A stretch of 64,000 nucleotides of DNA from Morella rubra (lineage: Eukaryota > Streptophyta > Magnoliopsida > Fagales > Myricaceae), in NCBI GenBank assembly GCA_003952965.2, contig RXIC02000481.1:62001-126000 (forward strand), given 5' to 3'. Positions 47,887 through 60,228 of the stretch are shown here, piece after piece. How positions within the stretch are numbered: position 1 is the stretch's first letter; each line of letters begins with the position of its first letter. A program made the position numbers and the translations under genes. The notes beneath the pieces are model-generated. The model was not told where the DNA came from and made no database searches. It worked only from the letters and a program-made list of their open reading frames with translations.

Positions 47887-50405
47887 CAGTGGCAGAACCA
47901 AAATTAAAATTCAAGGGTGGCGAACTTTAAGGCGAAATGACTAAAAAAAAAATTTCCCTTCGTAATGCAAAAAATTGTCTTAGAGTTACAATGTCGAAAA
48001 TTAAGGCAAAACTCACACCCACGCACAATTTAGCCCACAATTAATATTGATTAATTAACATTTTCTCATCTAACTTTGATTTTTTCCTTTCCTTCTAATC
48101 TTGACTTCCTTACTAAAAGCCCTGGTGTGCCCATAAAGGTACTTAGTAAATTGAAAAAAAATAAGTAAAAACAAGACCTTCAGACTGATCGTTGATGGAT
48201 GTCGACTAAAATCTTAATATATGATCGCATTAATTAGTGTCATACTGATGATATGAATGCAAGAATAGGATTGTTGATCAAAGAATTACCAGTGCATTTT
48301 GCTTGGAGATCCAATATTAATAGATTATATATAGAAGGTAAAAGTAGCTTTGTTCCCTCAATATTTTCAGCTTTTTTTTCCTATGTATTTTTTCCACCTG
48401 CCCACTAGCTTTGTTCCTCATATGGCCTGGGCCTAATGGGTATCGGGCCCAGACCAACTTATGAAAAAAAAAATTAGGTGTAAATATTTGTTTTGGACTA
48501 GCAATGGTGGCGGGCACCCGAGTTCGATATCCCCTGCATCCGCCATTGTGTGTATATATATATGAGCCTCCAATTTTTTTGTTTAAAAAAAAAATCAGCC
48601 CTAGTACTAATTGTTCTCTTCCCAATCCAATGCATATGCCTCTGTTTCAAAGGTAAGCATCCCCTCGGCGAGTCCCACAAAACAATATTATGCAAGTGGT
48701 ACCTCATCAGGCTAGTCCAAAATTTCTGGACTACGCGAAACTGAATTATTGGTTTTTGTCCAGAGAGTACAGTTCGGTAGTAATAATTTATAGCTATCTA
48801 CAGGTGCTCATGACCTGCATCAGAAATGGAGAGATATTAGAAGAAGAAGAAAAAAACGAAAAACATTTTAAGCATGTGTGTGTACATATATATATGTGTG
48901 TGTGCACAGAATTCTTTCTTGCAGCTTGTTAAGTACGTGCATATGCGTGATTCGTGTGTTACATTAATGTCATGACTTCATTTGTATTTCAATACGAATT
49001 CAGTCCAGCTGGGAAAATGTTCTCGCTAAAATTTCTTTATGCATTATGTCAAAAATACTTGGTCGGGATCGGGTTAACTAGGGCTTGGAAGCGAGCAGAA
49101 TAAGTAAACCCAATTGGACCTGTACTTTGATCCTACACCAGTTAATCCAGACACTTTTGCATTGATCCGACACCAGTAAATGATCTCTAGATATCATTAA
49201 TTGGCGGGTGCCTGTACAAAAGCCAACATTAATCCCCTGCAGATTTGGATATTTTCTCAAGCTATTTTGCATTTAGTCCTACTATGGGTATCATTCCCCT
49301 CTCTGGAAGGATCGAATTGTGATTGTACGGAAGGACGGTGCTGCAAATACAAGTGCTTTTTAGTTAACGCTTGGTAATTGGGAGCAAGATCTTGTGCTAT
49401 CCAACGAAAATTTGCGAGTGATTAGCAGCTATATTACATACTTATCAGGCTATGATAACAATAAGGTCACGTTCAAGATCTGTTCGAAAATCCAACTTCC
49501 AACCACACATAATTATTACTTATTTGGTGCTCTGGGGCTAGACCAATGATGTGTACTGAAGGGTATAGATTGTCTGCATAGATCTCATCCAATAGGAATA
49601 TTGCTTTCTTTTAGGCCAGATAGAATATTTTATTAATGGTGGAAGAAAATTAATACATGGGAGTATCATCCCAATATTAGGCCTACCGTTATGGTGGGTA
49701 TTAGGGAATTGATTAGATCCGCTAGTTGTTAGTGACTTGATTAGATCCCCAATAGGCCCGCTTTTTTTATTACGCCCCTTATAGACATAACCATATAGGT
49801 TATAGTTATTAGCGACTTGATTAGAACCGATGTTAATAGATTTGTCAAGGAAATAACATTTAAATTTCTGTCGCTAATTAGTTTTTTTGTCGCATGCATG
49901 CATGACACCAATTTGTTAAGGCACTAAAAAAGTTTACTGGGCATAAATTTTTATGTTTAGTTGTTATAAATAGACTTTTTGCGATCGTCCCCAAAACTTT
50001 CGTCAAATTTCAACAGCAAGCTTTTCCTCCTCTTTTTTTTTTTTCCCTTGGCCGTGACTTTTCTATATGCATTTACCATTAAAATTAAATTAGCCTTTTA
50101 TTGGTTATTAATACATGATGCGGGGGAAATGGCTATTAAGGAAAAATTCACAAAAGAGCCAAGGACTTCAATTTCGTATGTTGCGTTGGAAATGAATTAA
50201 GTTCAAACGGAACCTACCCTTATATATTAATTAAAATTGGAAACAAAAAGCCATTACAGTACAAGAAGGAAATTAAAAACCAAAATAGAAGCAAACAAAA
50301 ATCAATGGCTAGCTGGTGACATATACATAGCTTTATAACTTTCTCTGAGATTCACCTTATTATGACCTACTGCCACTGACCCGGCTATAAAATTATTCTA
50401 TGCTT
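47887..50405. other. Intergenic DNA, no gene seen
   Basis: Short open frames only. A motif gagttcgatatcccc near 48519 resembles an RNA polymerase III B box and could be SINE debris, but no matching A box or tail was convincing. The phrase gacttgattaga recurs near 49736 and 49813. Confidence 0.45.
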
Positions 50406-51227
50406 TCATATTTTACAATTAATTAGATAATATACAACAAAGACACCTACGATTAGAGAGTGGTCGAGATGGGGCTCCACGACCATTGTCAGGACATCAT
50501 TGCCTAGGTCTACCCCACAGGCTGATTTCTTCCTCTTTAACTGTACATGAAAACATGATTTGTCAGCTTTAACACGAGGGCAATGAGCTCTCAGTTGCTC
50601 AAGAATGTGATCTGAATGAGAAAATTGTAGAGTGAATTCACCTCTGCAACGAGAGTCCCAAATGGGTCTGCTATCTCGCAGACTGACTTGCTACTCCAGC
50701 CGTGAATCTTATAATGACGCGGTTGATTCTCATCTAACCCCACAATAACCTGACATGGGGAGTCCCCTCTTGAAATCCTCAAGGTTTTCCTGACTTGGAA
50801 ACCAGGCCTTTTCTTTCCCATCTCTGTACCTGTGGATCTGTATCCCTCCCAAAACCTAAACAGTTTGGATCTCTACACAAAAAGCCCAAACAGTGAATAG
50901 ATAATACTGAGTCAAACTTCTCGATCGAAATGATGCTATTTAGCTATCCTTTACCTTTCTCACTATTGTGAAGAGGACCATGCCGTTGGAATCCATAAGA
51001 TTAACTTCATCTCTATATCTGGAGTTGTAGTTATCGACGCGGTACACAATTTTACCCTTCTCATCAAAGACAGTGCAACCTCTGCCACCTAGTACTAGAG
51101 ACTTCATCCATATTGTAAAAGTTTCTTGTTTGGAAGTGAAGAAGCAGGAGGGCGCAGGCCGGGAATTAGGTAGTGGCCGTGCTCGGGGATGAACTTTTGA
51201 GGCCATAAAGGATGTCTTACTCTTCAT
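50406..51227 (-). CDS. LURP-one-related (LOR) protein
   Basis: Three exons, 50955-51227, 50642-50872 and 50406-50540, joined by phase-0 introns, encode 212 residues, the usual size of the LOR/DUF567 family with a tubby-C-terminal-like barrel fold. Landmarks are SKQETFTIWMKSLVL and GCTVFDEKGKIVYRVDNY (exon 1), LFRFWEGYRS, RPGFQVRK, GLDENQPRHYKIHGWSSKS (exon 2), and LKRKKSACGVDLGNDVLTMV, VEPHLDHSLIVGVFVV (exon 3). The founding member LURP1 is needed for basal defence against an oomycete in Arabidopsis; most members are uncharacterised. A second Met at 51206 (MASKVHPRAR) matches the family start better and gives 205 residues. It may be the true start, since the TATA-like box predicts initiation only a few bases before 51227. 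Confidence 0.93.
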
Positions 51228-51257
51228 AATCTGCAGAGCAGGAAAGGCATGTTGTCT

Positions 51258-51267
51258 TATATATAAA
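51258..51267 (-). promoter_or_regulatory. Probable TATA box of the LOR gene
   Basis: tttatatataag on the minus strand lies about 35 bp before the first ATG (51227) and about 55 bp before the second (51206). A start site near 51230 would favour use of the second ATG. Confidence 0.55.
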
Positions 51268-53286
51268 GCGCATCAACTTGAGTCGCACTAGTGGGAATTG
51301 ATAACGAAATTCAAATAAACAAATTCAAAATTACAAGCATCCCGCAGGAATAAAATTGAAAATCCAATTAAGAGAACTAGCAAGCTCCTTATATATATAT
51401 ATGCGTCATTCTTTGTTCACGGTCTTGACTTGTTCTTTAAGCAAGCATTTACTCATACTATATTGAAAAGTGCTCAGTACTTTTCATCATGCCTATGCAA
51501 GTGTGTTGAACCTTATCACTTTAGTGACTCTATACTGATGTCATATGGGGCTTTCAGTACTGTTTCGACGTGGAGATTGAGTCAGGCCGCCGCCCTCCCT
51601 GGTGGCCCTAATATTACTTATTAACTACGTGCATAGGCATCACATTTAGTTGCATGCACGTTCTTGATGCATATATTATTGAAGATACTTCACTATTTTG
51701 GAATCCTTGCCTAAAAAAACATTAATGGCAACGTTTCATGAACCGTATGGATCGAACATATATGAATCAGCGAATTTCCAAGGCTTTCTGCCGGTACAAA
51801 TGCAGTAGCAGCATTAGAAATCGGTGATTGTTTTATGAGCTTAATTAGATGTCTTGCTTCTTCGATGACTGCTAGAATATTTTGCACCTCTCACTCACTG
51901 TTCTGTTTCATACGTACGACATATGACCCTTGCCTAAGTTGCCTTGCCTGGCTAGGTTATAAGTTTGACGTGTAAATTTCCATCTAGTTTTGGCTTAATT
52001 AATTTTGCGGAAAACTTTGACATTGTTGCGACACGAAGCAAAACAATTAGCACTGACATTAATGGATGGCTCCACTGTAAAGCGGATTAGTGGCTGTAAT
52101 TTGCTGCAGCCAACTGGAAAAGTAGACTGAGATCGGCGAGAAAACTGGTGGCCAGAGTTAGTTTCATAAATGATTAAAATATGAACAAACAGTGACATGA
52201 AGCTATTATATAATAAAGAATCGGCCTGGTGATAAAGAGAGCACCAAGTCAAATTATTTTACTAGTTTTTTTGTTAAGCATGGTATATATATTTTATTTT
52301 GAAAGCTGCTGTCTGGCGGCATTAATTAATTCTACTAATGAGCGTTTTACTACCAATTTAATTACTGATCTTGTGGATGTCGATTTAGGTTGAATCGACG
52401 AGCAATTATGGACCTCTTGTTTAGTGTATTTATATATGTTTAATAAGTTATCCTGTAAGTTGAAGGGACTACTTCCGAGGGAGCTCATGAATGCTTCGTT
52501 ATTATTATTATTATCCCTAATTAGACCGATGGCATTTTAGCGAATAGTTTTCTGACCCTTTAGGCCTTTTCTGGAGTTCTTAATTGGATAAGATCAGTCA
52601 CACAATTAATTTTTGAAAGTCGGCTGACTTATCAGCTTTATGCTGTATTTTTATTCAAATCAGTATCCTCTGTAATTCTTCGTATTTGGATTAGTATCCT
52701 CTGTAATTCCTTATCTAATTTTATAGTGCAATTTAGAGAAAGATAGACACAATAGTTAAACCTTAGACTATTTATGTTGTCCATTTAAAGTTTCAGACAA
52801 TATGGGTCATACAATAAGGTCCACCTGTTGTATCTATCTCTTTTTAAATTACATGGTACAATTCGAATAGAAAATTGCAGAAAATCCTCTTTCTATTTAT
52901 TCATCTCGATTTTGATCTCTAAAGTTTTTTTAGTCATAACACATTTCATTAATTTAAGGGTCAAAGTCATTCAAGTTCAAGCTCAAAGGGGAAACCGAAT
53001 CCTCATTGATCAGAGAGGCTAGGGCTCAATGAATAAGGGTGAGATTTTTATCCGACGAAAATTGAAATTTCTGGTTTCGGCCTATTCTAGTACCGGAACC
53101 CATTTTAAGGAAATTTCAGAATTGGAACCGAAATTTTCATTTTTGATTCCAGAAATTTTTTAAAAAAAAATTAATTAATTTAGGGCTCAAACGGCACCAT
53201 TTGAGCCTTGGTTTTTTTAAAAATAATTAAAAAAAAAAAGGACAAAAGTGACCTCAATCAAAATGATTCAGGTCACACGAAGACAT
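51268..53286. other. Intergenic DNA, no gene seen
   Basis: AT-rich, with a short direct repeat (agtatcctctgtaattc at about 52662 and 52692). No coding or RNA feature is recognised. Confidence 0.45.
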
Positions 53287-53295
53287 TAGACATTT

Positions 53296-53811
53296 GGGAT
53301 AAACTCATAGTTAGCCCCTTATATTTGGGCAAAAATCAAGTTTACCCTTATTTTTAATCCAACAATTTAAGACCATAACTTTCAAAACATATCAATCTTC
53401 ACCCCCCGTCTAAATCAGGCGTTAAGTTTGACGGAAAATCATGCAAAATGACCGAAATGCCCCTCCAAGGCTAAATTTTAAAAAATAAATAAAAATAATA
53501 TAAATTTAATAAATAAATTAAAAACAAATAGCTTATTGAAATAGAGTTTCAATAGTTTTATTTCAAAATATTATTTTTTATTTCAAAAAAATATCATTTT
53601 TTTTTTAATGAATTTTTAATTTTTTTAGTAATTTTATTTTGAGGGGCATTTTGGTCATTTTTATTATTTTCTGTTTGATTTAACGTCTAATTTAGAAGAG
53701 GGGCGAAGATTGATAGGTTTTGAAGTATGGGTCTCAAATTGTTGGATTGAAAAATAAGGGTAGCAACTTGATTTTTGCCCAAACATAAGGGGCTAACTAT
53801 GAGTTTACCCC
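53296..53811. mobile_element. Mutator-type MITE with long terminal inverted repeats
   Basis: The 516-bp element starts gggataaactcatagttagc and ends with the complement, gctaactatgagtttacccc. The inverted repeats reach about 170 bp each: aaaaatcaag/cttgattttt, ttaatccaacaattt/aaattgttggattga and aatgcccctc/gaggggcatt pair in order. A perfect 9-bp target duplication, tagacattt, flanks it (53287-53295, 53812-53820), the length made by Mutator-superfamily transposases. The AT-rich centre has no coding capacity, so mobility would need a transposase supplied in trans. Confidence 0.92.
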
Positions 53812-53923
53812 TAGACATTTCTTCATTAATCTTCGAAATTGGAAATTTGGAAGTTCCCCTTCACTTGTTCACGTTCACCAGCCCTAAGTTCACCTCGCAG
53901 CCGCCAACGACGCTGCAACAGCA

Positions 53924-54128
<205 letters not shown>

Positions 54129-54821
54129 AGGTAGCTGCCATCAAGTGGCCAAATCTCTCACCAAGGGTTTGTTAATTTTAGTTTTGTAAATGTTGTATTT
54201 AGTCTTTAATATAAATTGCTTTAGGGTTTGTTAATTTAATTTTGGGATTTTCATGATTTTATTGGCAGATTCGATCATTGAAGTCTGGATTTGAAGAAAT
54301 CTCTTTATGGTTGATTATTTGGGCACCAAATCTCTCTCTCAAGTCTCACCAAAGTATGATTATTTTTGTTGTTTATATTGCTAATGGTATCCCTTTTTCC
54401 TTTTGGCCAACAATCTGTCGCAGTAGACCCATATTTTTGTGTTTGACAGTTTGTAGTGCTTCATTTTATTCTTCCAAGTTCTTAAATTTTGAAAAGAGAA
54501 TGCCAAATCTTGATTTATGGAATTGGCATCTGTTTTTAAACCTGTTTGATAAAGCAAGTAATACATTAAGCCCTTGCGTGGCTATTTGGTTTACTATCTA
54601 GTGCACTAATTAGTTTTCAGAGATATCATTTACGGTTGAGTATATAGATTGAGTTTCCTTCAACTCTCTCACTTTTGGTTGAAGTTTTGTTTCTTCATTT
54701 GTATCTTCAAATATTCCTGTATGTCTTTATAGCTGCATTTGAGTAAGGAAGAGAACTTTATTTTTTCATGTTTAATTTCATTTGCCATTAGATATCTTAC
54801 ATTTGTTTCATCATAACCATA

Positions 54822-54852
<31 letters not shown>

Positions 54853-56409
54853 GTTCTCTTCTCTGCCCCCCTCCCCACAACACCTAAAACAAATTCTCCT
54901 CAAATTCAGGCAATCTTCTGTCGCTTACCTTTGCCTTATGTTGAAGAGGAGTTCAAGATTACATCCGTTTCAATATTCACCCTTATCAATGAACAATACG
55001 ACCAAAAAGCCTTACAGCCGTACACCCAATCTTAAAAGGCCTTACAAACCACTCATATATATCCGCATTATGTTTCATAAACATTAATTTTGGGAGTCCG
55101 TATACAAGTCCACAGAAGTTTTCACGTGTAAAATATCTTATCCCTCATTTAGAAAAAAAAAAAATTTATAAATATTATATATATTAATATATATCTTATC
55201 TTATTATTATTTCGTACTTGTTTTTCTAGCCAGTTCATGATCACCATCCATGTCCTTTCGGTTGAATGTTATCAATTATTCATCAGTACTTGAGCAGTAT
55301 AAATTAATTAAGAATACACAATTCGCAGCCTAGCTAGCTAATAAGAATTTATTAATCCCTAATGCTATCTGCTTCAACAGTCTAGAAGCTCTTCCAATCT
55401 CCTCCATGAGCATAATAGGAACTTAATCATCGACTGTTTGTCCTCAACCTCTATACGCCTCCAAGTAGCACAAACGATACAAGCTCGCTCGACTCCAGCC
55501 TGCCTACATGACATGACCAATCAATAGAGCACATCCCACAAAGCTGAAGGTCTGTTAGCTTTTCTGAAAGAATTAAATATATGTCTAATCTAATTCAAGA
55601 TGACTAGCACGGACTTTTATGTTGTTCTGAAGCAACAAGAAATTAAGGAGAAGAAGAACCCCAAGGCCCACGCCCCACGAAAAAAGAAAACGAGAAAGGA
55701 AGGACGAAGTCAATGACGCATCAAACGTAAGTCCTGTCGTTTAGATATGAGGATAATCAACAAAAGTCAACTGAATTGTTTCCGACTTTAAAGCCCAATT
55801 AGCTCTAAAAGGCCCACCATCTAGAAACGAGCGAAACTTCCCAATCAAATTCATTTCGTGCAATTTTCTGACCTGAAACCCTGAAGCCCAAGCCTCTTCC
55901 TGAACATCCAAATGGACCATAAGACTTAGGCAAGCAGTTGTTGCGCAACCCAAATACCAAGCCCTTGTTGGAGCAACAAACAATCACATTGCAACGCGCT
56001 ACAATACCAAATATTTGTACAGGCCCATCTCTGGGCCCAAAAGAGAAGCTTGCCACCAACGGCTTACCCTAGCAGGGACATTTAAGTATTTATATAATCC
56101 AGGTTAGCGTGAATCATACATATCAACAATTTATTTCAATGTTTAACATAAAAAAAAAAAAAAAAAAACAATTTGTTTCAATGACCAAATAACCAGAAAA
56201 TGAAAATGAAGAAAAGCTCGATCAATTTGAACAAAACCAGAAACTTAGAACCCTCAAATAAGGAAGTGTATGTTGTCTCTGAGAATGTCATTGCCAATTT
56301 ATTAGGCCATAGAAATTAACATCACAAATTACAATCATTATTTAGACAACATCCCAAGAAAGATTTCAAGCGGTTTTAGAGGACAAAAAGATATACAGAA
56401 GAGAAAGAA
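54129..56409. other. Intergenic DNA, no gene seen
   Basis: Contains a second (CT)n run (about 54824-54850) and an A-run (56151-56168). Overlapping minus-strand frames at 55741-56059 have no domain I can name. The last part, 56270-56409, is the likely 3' UTR of the PMEI gene. Confidence 0.45.
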
Positions 56410-57132
56410 TCAGTGAAGGGACATGTGGTATTTGTCAAGAAGGGTGTGCATATTAGCCAAGATTGCCAAGCTGTTACTGGTGTACTCCTTAGCTTTCTGC
56501 ATATTCGTCTTGACCATAGGGAGAGAAGTTGACTCCATCTCCTCCAACCCATCCAAGCATGTCTCCTGGTCCGTCATCGCGGCGCTGATCCAGGTTTGTA
56601 GGTCGCTGATCTTGGCCTCCGTCAACGCCTTCTCTCCTCGGCCAACATCCATCGCCGCCAACGAATCATTCAGTCGACCCAGTGCGTCCTCTATCTGGGT
56701 CTGACAGTCGCGCAAAGCAGCCTCGTTCGAATTGGAAATCGATGTTTTGAACTTCGATAGTGCGGTGACGGAGACCCGGAGAGAGAGCTTGAAAATGGCT
56801 TCTGGGTCGGCGGGTTTTTTGCAGGTGAATTTGAGGGAGGATATGCCGGAGACGCACGATTCTGGGTACCGAGTCACGCTGCACACGGCTCTGATTGACT
56901 CCGCCGAGTCGGATGAAAGTGAGGGGAACCCGGGTGTGTGGTCGTCGGTCTGGTGCATCAGCGCTCCGAGCATGAGACCGATGGTTAAAGTCAAGAGGAG
57001 AATAGCTATGATGGAGACGGTGGTGATGAGGGGCTTAAGGGTGGTGGCGTTGGTGTTCGAGTTCCGAGGTAGGGATTGATCTTCAAGGTCGTTTACTTTG
57101 CCGTAACCTTTGAAGATGTTGACGGAATCCAT
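56410..57132 (-). CDS. Membrane-anchored pectin methylesterase inhibitor-domain protein
   Basis: An intronless frame of 240 residues from the first ATG (57132). The N-terminus MDSVNIFKGYGKVNDLEDQS is the cytosolic leader seen in type-I pectin methylesterase preproteins. A signal-anchor helix follows (residues about 35-58, ITTVSIIAILLLTLTIGLML), then the PMEI four-helix domain with its paired cysteines: SIRAVCSVTRYPESC in the first hairpin, and AALRDCQTQ and DQETCLDGLEE further on. It ends at LLDKYHMSLH with no catalytic domain downstream. PMEI proteins bind pectin methylesterase or invertase in the cell wall and so control pectin de-esterification. It may have arisen from the pro-region of a full PME. 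A TATA box at 57261-57270 supports the chosen start. From memory, a PMEI gene also lies near MAG2 in Arabidopsis (At3g47670). Confidence 0.92.
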   Translation of the reverse strand: MDSVNIFKGYGKVNDLEDQSLPRNSNTNATTLKPLITTVSIIAILLLTLTIGLMLGALMHQTDDHTPGFPSLSSDSAESIRAVCSVTRYPESCVSGISSLKFTCKKPADPEAIFKLSLRVSVTALSKFKTSISNSNEAALRDCQTQIEDALGRLNDSLAAMDVGRGEKALTEAKISDLQTWISAAMTDQETCLDGLEEMESTSLPMVKTNMQKAKEYTSNSLAILANMHTLLDKYHMSLH

Positions 57133-57260
57133 GGCTGTTCTCTTCTTTAGATTTGGAGGTTGTATATTTGCGACTCCAATGAGGTTGAGGCTTGTTGGTA
57201 ATTGTGGGATTAGGGACAGACGACTTTTCGTGAAAGTATTCAATAACCGAGGATGACATC

Positions 57261-57270
57261 AATATATAGA
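57261..57270 (-). promoter_or_regulatory. Probable TATA box of the PMEI gene
   Basis: tctatatatt on the minus strand lies about 130 bp before the start codon and predicts a leader of about 100 bases. Confidence 0.55.
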
Positions 57271-58028
57271 TTATTCTTTCGACCAAAAAATAGTCGGTAT
57301 TGGACCAAGTTTCGGGTTTGTTAATACTTCTGTATCGGGCACGGATTTACAACAAAAAAAAGTCAAATACTACCCGCACAGCCATGGATTTAAGTAGGGC
57401 CAATTTAATGAGGAAAACAGGCTTGAAGTTCCTTGAATGATTGAAGAGAAATACGGAATTCCCACATGGAAAATAATAATAAATAGAAAGAAAGCCCATA
57501 TTAATTTTTTTCAAAAGGCCATAGACAAAGTTATATGTGGCGAGGGTAGACTCGGGAGAGGGGTGGTATTTGTCCAAGAGCTATGAGCTCGTTCAACTAC
57601 CAAGATAACCCAGAGAACCACGCAAAAGAATTTCGAAGGTTAAACAGAAAAGGACCCATCAGAATTCACTACAAGTTATCAGCTATATGGAATAAAACAT
57701 GATAAAAATAAGCCCAAAATGGTATGGACAGTAGAAAGTGATTTGTCAAATGGCCAACAAGCACATCCTGCACGTAAGTAAAAGGCCTAAAGGCTTGTCA
57801 AATACAGCCAAATATAGATAGCATAGGTAGATAATAAATTTCCACTACCCCAGGGGCTCGAAGCACATTTCAAACCTACGGAATCACTGATTCGACATAC
57901 ACAACAACTGACTTGTCCTATTCTCGTCTAAAGTAGTGCTGAATAGTGCAAGCAAAGCACTTGAAGTTCCAACAAAATGCGAGATGCCAGCCTTACTAGT
58001 ATTACTGGAAAGAGTTCCAACTCATGAC
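57271..58028. other. Intergenic DNA between PMEI promoter and RPS9
   Basis: No gene seen. The part next to 58028 is the probable 3' UTR of RPS9. Confidence 0.5.
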
Positions 58029-59974
<1,946 letters not shown>

Positions 59975-60055
59975 GGCTACCCTCGATCGGTCGCTCGCTA
60001 GTATCAACTAGGAAGATTTCAAAGTTTGGTTCTTTGAGCTTATAAGGCAACCCTC

Positions 60056-60152
60056 AAACCCTAAACCTTAAATCTAAACCTGTCTAGAGTGTGTTGTGTT
60101 TGAATACCTGACCCGTTTTGTAGAGGCAAGGCCCAAGATTCACTTCAGCCCA
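60056..60152 (-). promoter_or_regulatory. Telo-box and site II elements of the RPS9 promoter
   Basis: AAACCCTAAA at 60056-60065 is a telo-box, about 80 bp before the start codon. Two site II motifs on the gene's strand follow upstream, TGGGCC (60130-60135) and TGGGCT (60147-60152). This pairing is the known signature of plant ribosomal-protein promoters, driving expression in dividing cells. No TATA box is seen. Confidence 0.75.
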
Positions 60153-60197
60153 ATTTAAGATGACCCCTTTATTCTTTCTGTTTTTCTTGTTTAATAG

Positions 60198-60228
<31 letters not shown>

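Noticed and set aside
48490-48545. B-box-like gagttcgatatcccc that might mark a second SINE
   Set aside because: No convincing A box at proper distance and no A tail or target duplication.
55741-56059. Two overlapping minus-strand frames of about 80 codons
   Set aside because: I looked for RNase H or PME catalytic motifs that would extend the PMEI gene and found none.
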